A stretch of 64,000 bases of DNA from Desulfobacula sp. (GTDB lineage: Bacteria > Desulfobacterota > Desulfobacteria > Desulfobacterales > Desulfobacteraceae): positions 124,001-188,000 of the forward strand of contig NZ_JAQYWD010000003.1 in the NCBI RefSeq assembly GCF_030145145.1, read 5' to 3'. A program made the position numbers and the translations under genes. Position 1 is the stretch's first letter, and every line of letters begins with the position of its first letter. Below are positions 1 through 7,930 of the stretch, in pieces. A model generated the notes under the pieces. The model did no database searches and had not been told where the DNA came from. It saw nothing but the letters and a program-made list of their open reading frames with translations.

Positions 1-152
1 GGTTTAATGTGAACCCCATAGGAACAGAGGTCGGCACATTTTCCGCAGGAGATACAGTTTGAATTTCGTTTAATGATATATTTGCCGATGGTATTGCGAA
101 ACCGGGAAGGGGTTTCGCGGGTTTCAGGCAAGGGGTTTTTTTTCGGGCTCAT
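1..152 (-). CDS. 4Fe-4S protein, N-terminal part only (runs off the window)
   Basis: The first 50 codons of a protein can be read from an ATG at 152-150 down to the window edge. The visible part has a basic N-terminus and then a C-x2-C-x2-C-x3-C motif (C33, C36, C39, C43) typical of a 4Fe-4S ferredoxin site. It starts 3 bp after the stop of the FMN/Fe-S protein gene, so it is the next gene of the same operon. The remainder could be another glutamate-synthase-like flavoprotein or an Hdr-type electron carrier; the visible part cannot decide. Confidence 0.7.
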   Translation of the reverse strand, partial: MSPKKNPLPETRETPSRFRNTIGKYIIKRNSNCISCGKCADLCSYGVHIK

Positions 153-155
153 AAC

Positions 156-1574
156 TTATCCTACGTCTATAGATACGTTTCGTTCACCAAAAATCGGTGC
201 AAAATTTTCTCGTTCAAGGTCCTCAAACCACATGGAGCGACCGACTTCACCTCTCAGCCGCCGGGCTTCCCTTAAGCCCATGGCGCCCAGCATTTCCAGC
301 ATCTGGTTGCGCCAGGCCCCCATGAGATTGGTGATCCGGTTGCAGCCATACGCCGCATCAAGGGTTTCAAATGCCACCGGGCAGGGCAGCCCTTTTTTAC
401 ACCGGTCGCACAGGCGGCATTCCATGGCAATGAGCAGGGGCAGGTCAATGACCACCCCGTCGGCACCGCAGATAATGCTCTTGTTCACATGCTCAGCCAT
501 GCTGATCCCGCCCGATGCCAGAATGTTGATCTGCTGCCGCGTGGCAGCATCGATCAATGCCAGATGGATATCCCTTAACATATCTTTGATAAATCTCGGA
601 TGGTCAGATTCAAACGCTCTACCCTTGGCGTTGGCATAGACATGGAGGGTGTCGATATCGGTTTTGGAAAGGTCAACGCAAATTCCGGCATAATCAAGAT
701 CTGCACTGAGCTTGACGCCCACGCTGATACACAGTGTTTCGTTCATGGCCTTTAAATCGCTCAATACGGTTTCAATCCCCGGTTCCCATTCAATTTCAAC
801 CATGTCAACAAGGGTCAAAAGTTTTGGATAGTGGTGATAATTTTTTTTTGTCACCAGCGGGATGATGGTGGGTCCATACGAAAGGAGATCTTCTCCCACA
901 TCGGCTGCAGGCATAAACAGTTTTGTCCCGATATCCTGTGCTGCATTGAGCATGGAGAGGCGGACGTTTTTGCTTAAGAGGCCAAAATCAGGCTGCTGGA
1001 ACAAGATGGGGAGCGGAACCTCGAGAATGGGTCGAACGTCAGTGGCAAGGGAGCCGTCCGTATTAAAGGCCAGTCTTTCAGGCCGCCTTGACAGTTCGAT
1101 GCAGGTATTGATATATTCCCGGCCATGGATGCCGTCCCGGGTGGGCCGGACAATTTCAGACATATCCGTCCACATGGAATCAAATCCTTTTCCCACAAAA
1201 GGCCCCCGGTATCCGGCCCCGGATACGGGGACGCTTCCGGTATGGGCCTGGTACCAGGTCCGGCCCAGGACGTCCGGTGTCCAATAGTCATCTCCGATTT
1301 CCCGATATTCCGGGTTGACCACCCGGGAAAAAATTCCCTTGGTGCATTCTTGAATACACCGGAAACATGAATTGCAGGTGTAGAGATATTCAGGCTCCTC
1401 CATTTTACTCATATGCAGGTAATTGTCCTTGAAGATGTCATACACACATTTTTTCTTTACACACGCTTTGCAGCTTCCGGCACAGTCTTCCCTGAACTCT
1501 ATGGTGGCATATTTACCCACAGGATAAAATCTTGGCAAAGCCGCCTTTGTGTGGATATTGTATTTTTGAGGCAT
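156..1574 (-). CDS. Fe-S/FMN glutamate-synthase-like oxidoreductase
   Basis: 472 residues. The N-terminal 100 residues carry two cysteine clusters, CAGSCKACVKKKC and CNSCFRCIQEC, that fit 4Fe-4S binding. The rest resembles the FMN (alpha/beta barrel) domain of glutamate synthase, with the glycine-rich ILASGGISMAEHV segment and a late CRLCDRCKKGLPC motif in the place where glutamate synthases hold their 3Fe-4S cluster. No glutamine amidotransferase domain is attached. A real split glutamate synthase exists at 5587-10659, so this protein probably does another job. Its position behind metV-metF suggests electron transfer linked to methylene-tetrahydrofolate reduction (inference). Substrate unknown. 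Confidence 0.8.
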   Translation of the reverse strand: MPQKYNIHTKAALPRFYPVGKYATIEFREDCAGSCKACVKKKCVYDIFKDNYLHMSKMEEPEYLYTCNSCFRCIQECTKGIFSRVVNPEYREIGDDYWTPDVLGRTWYQAHTGSVPVSGAGYRGPFVGKGFDSMWTDMSEIVRPTRDGIHGREYINTCIELSRRPERLAFNTDGSLATDVRPILEVPLPILFQQPDFGLLSKNVRLSMLNAAQDIGTKLFMPAADVGEDLLSYGPTIIPLVTKKNYHHYPKLLTLVDMVEIEWEPGIETVLSDLKAMNETLCISVGVKLSADLDYAGICVDLSKTDIDTLHVYANAKGRAFESDHPRFIKDMLRDIHLALIDAATRQQINILASGGISMAEHVNKSIICGADGVVIDLPLLIAMECRLCDRCKKGLPCPVAFETLDAAYGCNRITNLMGAWRNQMLEMLGAMGLREARRLRGEVGRSMWFEDLERENFAPIFGERNVSIDVG

Positions 1575-1593
1575 ACGCTTACATCCTTGTTTT

Positions 1594-2502
1594 TTATTTC
1601 AACCCAGCCTGCGTCACAAGCTGTTCCACAACCGCTTCCCATTCAATGGCCATAATATGAACCCCGTGGACTCCGGTGAGTTCTTTGAGCGTTTCAATGG
1701 TTTCAAGGCAAATTTTGATGCCTTCATCGGCCTGGTATTGTTTGTCAACGCCGTCCATGCGTTTGATGATCTCATCGGGCACATCCATGCCGGCCACTTT
1801 TTTGTTCATATACCTGGCCATACCTGCGGATCGTAACGGGGTGACCCCCCCGAGGATGTATACCTTCTCTGTCAGTCCTTCATCATTGGCCCGCCTGATC
1901 CATTCTTTAAACCGGTCCATATTGTAGATACACTGGGTCTGGATAAAATCCGCCCCGGCATCAATTTTTTTGGCCAGTCGAATCACCCGGTAGTCAAAGG
2001 GGTCGGCAAACGGGTTGGCTGCTGCACCAATAAACATCTGTGGCGCCACATCCAGATCAAACCCGCTCATGTCTTTTCCGGTGTTCCGCATGTCTCTCAC
2101 TGTCCGGATCAGATTCACCGAGTCGATGTCAAAGACATTCATGGCATCCGGCTGACTGCCGAATTTCTGATGGTCGCCGGACAGGCATAAAATATTTTTG
2201 ATGCCCAGGGAATAGGCGCCCATGATATCCGATTGAATGGCAATCCGGTTCCGGTCCCTGACCACCATCTGCATTACCGGTTCCAGACCTGCGGCAACCA
2301 CATGGGCAGCGGCGGCAATACTGGACATCCTGACAATGGCGGTCTGGTTGTCAGTGACATTTACCGCATCCACAAACCCATTCAGCAGGGTTATTTTGTT
2401 GTCAATGACGTCTTTGTTGGAACCCCTTGGGGGGCCACATTCTCCTGTTATGGCAAATTTACCCTGGGAAAGTTTCTCATGAAGTCGGCTAAGGGGTTTC
2501 AT
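1594..2502 (-). CDS. metF: Methylenetetrahydrofolate reductase, MetF
   Basis: 302 residues with the full-length MTHFR barrel: an early GECGPPRG segment, NVTDNQ, ILCLSGDH and the late FIQTQCIYN and ILGGVTPLRSAG segments. The enzyme interconverts 5,10-methylene- and 5-methyl-tetrahydrofolate in the methyl branch of the Wood-Ljungdahl pathway. The start codon overlaps the end of metV by 4 bp (ATGA), which indicates translational coupling. MetF with MetV is the two-subunit type known from acetogens, where electrons may come through Hdr/MvhD-type partners. The neighbouring mvhD-like gene fits that model. Confidence 0.92.
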   Translation of the reverse strand: MKPLSRLHEKLSQGKFAITGECGPPRGSNKDVIDNKITLLNGFVDAVNVTDNQTAIVRMSSIAAAAHVVAAGLEPVMQMVVRDRNRIAIQSDIMGAYSLGIKNILCLSGDHQKFGSQPDAMNVFDIDSVNLIRTVRDMRNTGKDMSGFDLDVAPQMFIGAAANPFADPFDYRVIRLAKKIDAGADFIQTQCIYNMDRFKEWIRRANDEGLTEKVYILGGVTPLRSAGMARYMNKKVAGMDVPDEIIKRMDGVDKQYQADEGIKICLETIETLKELTGVHGVHIMAIEWEAVVEQLVTQAGLK

Positions 2503-3167
2503 ATGATATGGTCCTCCCTGATCAGTTTTCTGGGTCCGCCGGAAAGACTGGTATTCCAGTTCTTTGGGGGGATATAAGTTTTCAGGTTATCCAATTGCCC
2601 TAAAGTGGTCAGTCGTTCAATAATCAGGTGCCAGGCGCAGGGGGTATCCGGATCAATTTCACACACGCCGTTCTGGGAGCCGCCGCAGGGACCATTGAGT
2701 AATTTTTTGGCACATCGGGTGACCGGACAGACCCCGCCAAATATGGCCAGGCTGCAATTGCCACACCCGGAGCATTCTTCGGTGAAAATGCCGGGACTTT
2801 CCTGAATGCCGATAAAAGTGGTATTCACCCCGGGCAATACCACCTCTTTTGCAAAGCGCTTTGCCATGGCCTGAACACCGGCACCACAGGCAAGGGAAAG
2901 GATGGCCTCATTTCTGGCAATCCCGGGGGATGCTTCCTGAATAAATTCGTTTTCACACTGGCGTTCAATGGTCAGTTCTTCTATGTCAATGGATTTTGCC
3001 ATTTGTTTAAAACTGAGTCGTAGGGCAGACGCGAGGACGGCCACTTCGTCTTCGCCACCGGCAAAACATGTTTTTACACAGGTGCCGCAGCCAAGGATGA
3101 GAACCTTTTTATAGGGTTCTACAAGTTTGATAATCTCATTAATGGGTTTTTGACTACCGGTTATCAT
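2499..3167 (-). CDS. metV: MetV, zinc/Fe-S partner of methylenetetrahydrofolate reductase
   Basis: 222 residues, the MetV family (often annotated as methylene-tetrahydrofolate reductase C-terminal domain protein). Visible features are the N-terminal CGTCVKTC motif, the central CSGCGNCSLAIFGGVCPVTRC cysteine cluster and the LNGPCGG segment that is highly conserved in this family. It forms a complex with MetF and is thought to relay electrons to its flavin. It overlaps metF by 4 bp. A 176-bp gap holding a long inverted repeat separates it from the mvhD-like gene upstream. Confidence 0.9.
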   Translation of the reverse strand: MITGSQKPINEIIKLVEPYKKVLILGCGTCVKTCFAGGEDEVAVLASALRLSFKQMAKSIDIEELTIERQCENEFIQEASPGIARNEAILSLACGAGVQAMAKRFAKEVVLPGVNTTFIGIQESPGIFTEECSGCGNCSLAIFGGVCPVTRCAKKLLNGPCGGSQNGVCEIDPDTPCAWHLIIERLTTLGQLDNLKTYIPPKNWNTSLSGGPRKLIREDHII

Positions 3168-3204
3168 TATTGTACTCCATTTCTTGGATAGGTTGGGTAA
3201 AAAC

Positions 3205-3311
3205 CAGATTAAAGCAAGGCATGGGCTTCATACAGTTTGGGCTTCATTTAATCGGGGAGTGATCAAACAATGGACCCCAGATATAGAAACCAGGAACTTG
3301 CTTTAAATCTG
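3205..3311 (-). terminator. Long-range inverted repeat between mvhD-like gene and metV
   Basis: The arms are 3205-3218 (CAGATTAAAGCAAG) and 3297-3311 (its complement with one bulged base). On the minus strand the distal arm is followed by GTTTTT. The 78-base loop is unusually long for a terminator. It may be a partial terminator, an mRNA processing or stability element, or a site that separates mvhD expression from metVF. Seen in sequence; function inferred. Confidence 0.4.
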
Positions 3312-3343
3312 ATTTTTTTATCATACCCTCTTTGGGGATGGTA

Positions 3344-3748
3344 TTAATTCAAATGATTTAAAGCGGGATTCGGGCCAATCGTTTCAAGCGCCACTAATGT
3401 TTTTTGGATGATATCTGTAATCGCCCTGCTGTCTTTTGCAGTGGTGTTGAATATGCTCAAGCGCCTGCCATCCATTCCAATATCATCTAAAATGGTTTTT
3501 ACATAATCGACCCGTTTTTTTGCCCGTATGCTGCCCTGGGCATATCGACAGCCTTTATCCGGGCAGACCAGCACTAGGACGGCGTCTGAACCGGCTTCAA
3601 ATGCTCTTAAGAGGTGGATATCTTTTGTCATTGAAGCGCATGCCATCTTAACGGTTTTGACCTGGCAATTGTCAAACATTGAAGGGGTTTCTTCAAAAGA
3701 ATTGATACAATGAAACAGCGTAAGTTTTGGTGTGTTATGGATTTCCAT
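3344..3748 (-). CDS. MvhD-type hydrogenase/heterodisulfide reductase iron-sulfur subunit
   Basis: 134 residues of the FrhD/MvhD delta-subunit family (hydrogenase iron-sulfur subunit), which normally passes electrons between a dehydrogenase or hydrogenase and HdrA. The family pattern is visible in KMACASMTKDIHLLRAFEAGSDAVLVLVCPDKGCRY and in the KKRVDYVKTILDDIGMDGRRL segment. The N-terminal cysteine pair usual in the family (CNWC-like) is reduced to a single Cys at FHCINSF, so the cluster may be altered. It is the first gene behind the promoter and ANTAR-type leader, and the metV, metF and FMN/Fe-S genes follow. Confidence 0.85.
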   Translation of the reverse strand: MEIHNTPKLTLFHCINSFEETPSMFDNCQVKTVKMACASMTKDIHLLRAFEAGSDAVLVLVCPDKGCRYAQGSIRAKKRVDYVKTILDDIGMDGRRLSIFNTTAKDSRAITDIIQKTLVALETIGPNPALNHLN

Positions 3749-3770
3749 TTTTTCTTCCCAAAATTAAAAT

Positions 3771-3814
3771 AAAAAAAGGCCTTCGCCCAAGTCATAATTT
3801 GGGAAAACGCCTTT
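3771..3814 (-). terminator. Intrinsic terminator inside the mvhD operon leader (attenuator)
   Basis: Read on the minus strand from 3814: AAAGGC, GTTTT, CCCAA, an 8-base loop, TTGGG, CGAAG, GCCTTT, then a run of T residues. The outer 6 bp and inner 5 bp pair perfectly, with a partly paired middle. It lies after the promoter and before the mvhD-like start codon, so by default it should stop transcription of the whole operon. Its 5' arm is shared with the second ANTAR-type hairpin, making the two structures mutually exclusive. Confidence 0.85.
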
Positions 3815-3849
3815 GTTTTCTTCTAACCTTGCCAATACGCCATTGTATT
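3803..3849 (-). promoter_or_regulatory. Two-hairpin ANTAR-type antiterminator RNA
   Basis: On the minus-strand transcript, hairpin P1 (3849-3834) is AAUAC, loop AAUGGC, GUAUU. Hairpin P2 (3820-3803) is GAAAAC, loop AAAGGC, GUUUUC. Both loops are six bases with A at position 1 and G at position 4, the signature recognised by ANTAR proteins. P1 begins only a few bases after the predicted transcription start. P2 uses the bases that form the 5' arm of the following terminator. A GAF-ANTAR protein bound to P1/P2 would block the terminator. Hairpins are seen; recognition by the protein at 4780-5511 is inferred. Confidence 0.82.
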
Positions 3850-3860
3850 CAGCAATAAAC

Positions 3861-3889
3861 AGATTAAAGGGTATTGTTTGAAATGTCAA
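3861..3889 (-). promoter_or_regulatory. Sigma70-type promoter of the mvhD-metV-metF operon
   Basis: On the minus strand TTGACA (3889-3884), a 17-bp spacer, and TAATCT (3866-3861). The -35 is a perfect match and the -10 a good one. Transcription would begin near 3854, immediately ahead of the P1 hairpin. Confidence 0.8.
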
Positions 3890-4007
3890 TCTTTTTTTAT
3901 TGGCCTGGCCGATGATGTAAAAAAATCTGTCTTTACGAATTTAATTTTGTTATGAGGTCTATCAGTCGTATGGTATTTTTACTGATAAAATACGAAATCA
4001 AAGAAAA

Positions 4008-4742
4008 GTGGGGCCTGTTGATATGGTAAAGGAAAAAACAATTGCAGTATCAAAAAAAACAGTGAATCGGGACCTGCTCATTCCGTATGGGGTCCCTTAT
4101 TTTGCGTATGTTGGCATTGCCTCATTGACCCAGGACAGGCTCCCTGTTGAAGTCGGTTATCTGTTGAAAATCATTATTGTCCCTTTGCTGTTATACTGGG
4201 CATGGAAATGGTATGTCCCCGTTACCGGGCCAAAAAAACCATGGGTCTCCGTGGTTTATGGCGTTGTTTTCGGAATATTGGGTCTGGCCATCTGGTGTCT
4301 GTTGATGGCCCCTTTCATAGCGGTTTCCGGCGAACCCTGGGGCAACACAGGTTTTTTTTTAAGACTCTTTTCAGCGGCATTGATTGTGCCGGTTTTTGAA
4401 GAATTGTTTATTCGGGGGTATATATTGCGGGTGGCGCTTCAATGGGATATCAACCGGCAAAACCATAAAATTGACTCCCCTTTAAATGAAACATTGGATC
4501 ATGACCGTCTCGATGATGTCAACCCTGGTGCCTGGAGCATTATGGCGATCGGCATCTCAACGATTGCATTTGCAGCCGGGCACCTGCCGGTTGAATGGCT
4601 GGCTGCTGTGGCGTATAGCATCCTGATATCCATTTTATGGGTTATCAGAAAAGATCTTTTGTCCTGCATGGTGGCCCATGGGACAACCAATTTAGCCCTG
4701 GGGGGATATGTATATTTTACCGGCCAGTGGGGATTTTGGTAG
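4008..4742 (+). CDS. CPBP-family intramembrane glutamic protease (CAAX protease-like)
   Basis: 244 residues from a GTG at 4008, or 239 from an ATG at 4023; neither has a strong ribosome site. Several hydrophobic segments indicate an integral membrane protein. The family motif EE-x3-R is present as EELFIRG (E131, E132, R136), followed by AAGHLPVEW and VAHGTTN, which supply the two later conserved histidine regions. These place it in the CPBP (Abi/CAAX) protease family. Substrate unknown. It could belong to the subgroup linked to exosortase systems, but no exosortase is in view. It is transcribed away from the mvhD operon. Confidence 0.85.
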   Translation: MGPVDMVKEKTIAVSKKTVNRDLLIPYGVPYFAYVGIASLTQDRLPVEVGYLLKIIIVPLLLYWAWKWYVPVTGPKKPWVSVVYGVVFGILGLAIWCLLMAPFIAVSGEPWGNTGFFLRLFSAALIVPVFEELFIRGYILRVALQWDINRQNHKIDSPLNETLDHDRLDDVNPGAWSIMAIGISTIAFAAGHLPVEWLAAVAYSILISILWVIRKDLLSCMVAHGTTNLALGGYVYFTGQWGFW

Positions 4743-4779
4743 AAAAAAGGGCAAGGGAAGTTAAAATCGGGTTACCCGG

Positions 4780-5511
4780 TTAAGGCGACTCATTATTGAA
4801 GATTTCATTGGAAAGAATCACGGCTTCTGCCACTTCTCGAATGGATTTTCTTGAATCCATGCTTCTTTTCCGGATCCAGCCATAGGCTTCATCACCAGTC
4901 ATCTGTCGATTGTGCATGAGAACCTCTTTGGCTTGTTCGATTTTTTTACGGGCTTCCAATTCTTCCTGGATGACCTTTGTTTTTACCATGAGTTCCGTGT
5001 TGACGATGGCAATGGCCGACTGATTGGCAACCGCTCTTAACAGGTTGACTTCTGTATCGGAAAAGTCATGGGGTGTGGCGGTAAAACAATTTAACACCCC
5101 AATGACTTTTTCTTCTTTTGCAACTAAAGGGATACCCACCATGGAAACAAGGCCCAATTTTTTGGCCATTTCTTTTTCTTTAAAGAGATCGGATTCCAAT
5201 ACATCCAAAAGGACTAAGGGCTTTTTGTGTGTTACCACAAACCCGACAACGCCTTCATCCAGACCCAGGGCCCGGTCGATGATATAATCCGGAGAAATGG
5301 ACTGGGTTGCTTTCAGGCGGATTTTAGGCGGTTTTTCTTCTTCATTGACAATCCATAAAGAACAAATTTCAACACCGGTCACTTTTGCGGTTACCATCAC
5401 AATCAATTTTAGCAGATCTTCAATAAAAAGGTCCGAAGTGATTGCCCGGCTGATATCGGTCAACGCTTTTATGTAACCGTCATATGTCTGGTCATCATTA
5501 TTTTCCATCAT
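4780..5511 (-). CDS. GAF-ANTAR RNA-binding antiterminator
   Basis: 243 residues. A GAF sensor domain occupies about residues 22-172 (VTGVEICSLWIVNEEE, LGLDEGVVGFVVTHKKPLVL, VSMVGIPLVAKEEKVIGVLN). A coiled linker and a C-terminal ANTAR domain, about 186-236, follow (RKKIEQAKEVLMHNRQM, DEAYGWIRKRSMDSRKS). ANTAR proteins bind paired hexaloop RNA hairpins and prevent termination. The gene is the last of the split glutamate synthase operon, 75 bp after it. A matching RNA target lies about 1 kb away in the mvhD-metVF leader. The GAF ligand is unknown; nitrogen or redox status is a guess from context. Confidence 0.9.
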   Translation of the reverse strand: MMENNDDQTYDGYIKALTDISRAITSDLFIEDLLKLIVMVTAKVTGVEICSLWIVNEEEKPPKIRLKATQSISPDYIIDRALGLDEGVVGFVVTHKKPLVLLDVLESDLFKEKEMAKKLGLVSMVGIPLVAKEEKVIGVLNCFTATPHDFSDTEVNLLRAVANQSAIAIVNTELMVKTKVIQEELEARKKIEQAKEVLMHNRQMTGDEAYGWIRKRSMDSRKSIREVAEAVILSNEIFNNESP

Positions 5512-5586
5512 ATCCCTATATTAATCAGAAATCAGTGATTCTCGTCAATAGGAAAAAATAATTTAGTCCCTATCCCTTTGTCTTTT

Positions 5587-7917
5587 CTACATGGCTGTGT
5601 TGGGGATTAAATCCCATATCCCGCAGGGACAGGCCCCTTTACAGAATCCACAGCCAATACACAGATCTGAATTTACCCGATATTCAAATGCTTCCTTGTC
5701 GAATTCAATTCTTTCAATAGCCCCTTCCGGGCAAATGGCCACACAGATGCCACAATCCTTACAATTGCCACAGGAGGCGCAATCCGCACCGCAATCGCTG
5801 AGATTGTCAGCCTGTTTCTTTGGATTGTAATATTCAAGATGGATCCGCTGCTTGTCGATCCGGGGCAACGTTTCTGCAACATCAGGACGGTTGCCTTTTA
5901 TGATTTGATCAATACTCAGGGCTGCTTTTCTTCCAGCCCCAATGGCATCCGTGATAAGCCCCGGGCCCACCACATCTCCAATGGCGAACACCCGTGGGTC
6001 TGACGTCCGGTTGAATGGGTCCACGTCAATAAATCCGTTGTTAACGGTAATCGCATCATCAAGGAAGTCAAGGTCCGGAACATCCCCAATGGAGATCACC
6101 ACTGTATCTGCTTTCAGGATTTCACCATCCTGGAGCACCACCCCTTTTTTTGTGATTTTCTTTGTAAAGCAGGGCCATCTGAAAGTGGCACCAATGGCCT
6201 GGGCATCTTCTTTTTCTTTTCCAAAGGCTGCCGGTTTTTGAACGTCAATCAGGGTGATGGTTTCAGCTCCCAGGCGATGGGCTTCTGTTGCCACATCGCA
6301 TCCAACATTTCCCGCGCCGATGATCACCACATGTTTTCCTGGCTTTGCAATGTCTTTTTTTGATTGTTCAAGAAACGCATTGGCAAAGACGGCGGTTTCA
6401 ATGCCGGGGATTGGCAGGGACCTTGGTTTTTGTGACCCGGCTGCAACAATGGTAAAATCATAGTCATACTTGATTTTTGAAAATTCCTTGCTGTCAATGA
6501 CCTGGTTTAATTTTATATCCGATATCAATTCCCTGACCCGGTTGAGTTCTGCATCAAAGGTTTCTCCGGGCATTCTTGAACCGGGAATCACCGACGCTAT
6601 TTTTCCGCCAATGGCGCTGCCGGTATCAAACAAAGTAGGGGTATGGCCTTTCAGCGTTAAATGCCAGGCAGCCGAGATACCACCGGGTCCGGCACCGATG
6701 ACGGCAATTTTCTTTTTGCTCTTTTTAGCCGGTTTCGGCAGTTTGACGCGTTCTCCGGACTTTCCCAGGAGTCTCACATCAATGGGGGACATATACTGTT
6801 GATGCCGGGTGCAGGATGCCATACAGGGGCTGGGGCAGAGGTATCCGCAGACGGTTGCGGGAAACGGGGTGTATTCAAGACCCATACTGATGGCTTCGTC
6901 AATATTGTCCAGCCGCACCATCTTCCATCTTTCCCGGACAGGAATCCCTGTGGGGCAGGCTGCCTCACAAGGTGCCATATATTTTCCCTGTTCCCATACC
7001 GGAATGTACCGTCTTAAATCGCCCCGGGTAATCAGGGGAAGGATTTCTTTTTCCGTTTCCTGGAGATCTCCGATAAGGCCGCCCCGGCCAAGTTCTTTGT
7101 CCCAGACCTGTTCTCTGAACCAGGACATGGACGGTTTCTCCGGTTCATCGGTTTTTTCCAGGGCCGATTTTGCTTCAATGAGCTGCCATTGGGAGCGGTT
7201 GGAGAACGCGGGTAATTGATCGCTGTGATGGATTTTTTCCAGGAAAGCCGCCAGGTTGGTGAGAAGCCAGTTCCATTGTTCATCTGACACGTCAGACAAT
7301 TTGGCATCTTTTTTAGAAAATCCTTCCACACTGCCCCGGACAAAGACTTTGCCCCCCACCATTCCGATAAGGGGTCTGTACCCTAAGATCTGATCTTCCG
7401 GGGCTGCCGTGTGACCGCAGATAACCGCAATTCCACCGGCCATGAATTCTCCAAAATAATCCCCGGCAGATCCCAGTACCCAGAGTTCCGGCGGTTCAAA
7501 TCTCGGGTTTCGCTTGGTCATGGTCATGCCCCGGGCACCAATGGAACCGCCAATATAGACCTTGCCCTGGGCCGCACCATTCATGACACCATTGGAGGCA
7601 TTGCCGTGGACGATAATTTCGGCACCGGCATTCAGCCAGCCAATATCATCCGAGGCCGGTCCCATGATTTCGATCCGGGTATTTGCATGGCCGAAAGATC
7701 CCGCTCTCTGCCCGGATTGGCCGATGATCCGGATATAGGTTTTTTCTGTCCCTGCATCCCAGAGTCTTCCGCCGATACCGTGTTGTCCAAATCCTTCTAC
7801 TTCAATGTTTCTGCGACCGTTTTTTATATGGCGATGAATGATCTCTTCCAAAACCCTGGAAGAAATTCGATGGCCTTCTTTTTTGCCGGATATTTTAATA
7901 AATGCATCTTTTTTCAT
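5587..7917 (-). CDS. Glutamate synthase: GXGXG domain fused to NAD(P)-dependent small subunit and ferredoxin
   Basis: 776 residues, a fusion in this order: a GXGXG beta-helix domain (about 1-210; repeated G-x-G-x-G, GGSIGARGMTM), the GltD-like Fe-S N-terminal domain (CEAACPTGIPVRE near 317, CGYLCPSPC), a flavoprotein with two nucleotide-binding motifs (VIGAGPGGISAAW near 405, VIIGAGNVGCDVA near 533) and a GDV-type FAD end, then a two-cluster ferredoxin (last about 70 residues, CGNCKDCGICVAICP and CIGCGFCKGACP). It supplies electrons for glutamate formation and the domain that links the other subunits. The start is 13 bp after the FMN-subunit stop. Confidence 0.92.
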   Translation of the reverse strand: MKKDAFIKISGKKEGHRISSRVLEEIIHRHIKNGRRNIEVEGFGQHGIGGRLWDAGTEKTYIRIIGQSGQRAGSFGHANTRIEIMGPASDDIGWLNAGAEIIVHGNASNGVMNGAAQGKVYIGGSIGARGMTMTKRNPRFEPPELWVLGSAGDYFGEFMAGGIAVICGHTAAPEDQILGYRPLIGMVGGKVFVRGSVEGFSKKDAKLSDVSDEQWNWLLTNLAAFLEKIHHSDQLPAFSNRSQWQLIEAKSALEKTDEPEKPSMSWFREQVWDKELGRGGLIGDLQETEKEILPLITRGDLRRYIPVWEQGKYMAPCEAACPTGIPVRERWKMVRLDNIDEAISMGLEYTPFPATVCGYLCPSPCMASCTRHQQYMSPIDVRLLGKSGERVKLPKPAKKSKKKIAVIGAGPGGISAAWHLTLKGHTPTLFDTGSAIGGKIASVIPGSRMPGETFDAELNRVRELISDIKLNQVIDSKEFSKIKYDYDFTIVAAGSQKPRSLPIPGIETAVFANAFLEQSKKDIAKPGKHVVIIGAGNVGCDVATEAHRLGAETITLIDVQKPAAFGKEKEDAQAIGATFRWPCFTKKITKKGVVLQDGEILKADTVVISIGDVPDLDFLDDAITVNNGFIDVDPFNRTSDPRVFAIGDVVGPGLITDAIGAGRKAALSIDQIIKGNRPDVAETLPRIDKQRIHLEYYNPKKQADNLSDCGADCASCGNCKDCGICVAICPEGAIERIEFDKEAFEYRVNSDLCIGCGFCKGACPCGIWDLIPNTAM

Positions 7918-7930
7918 TGTTCACCCCTCC

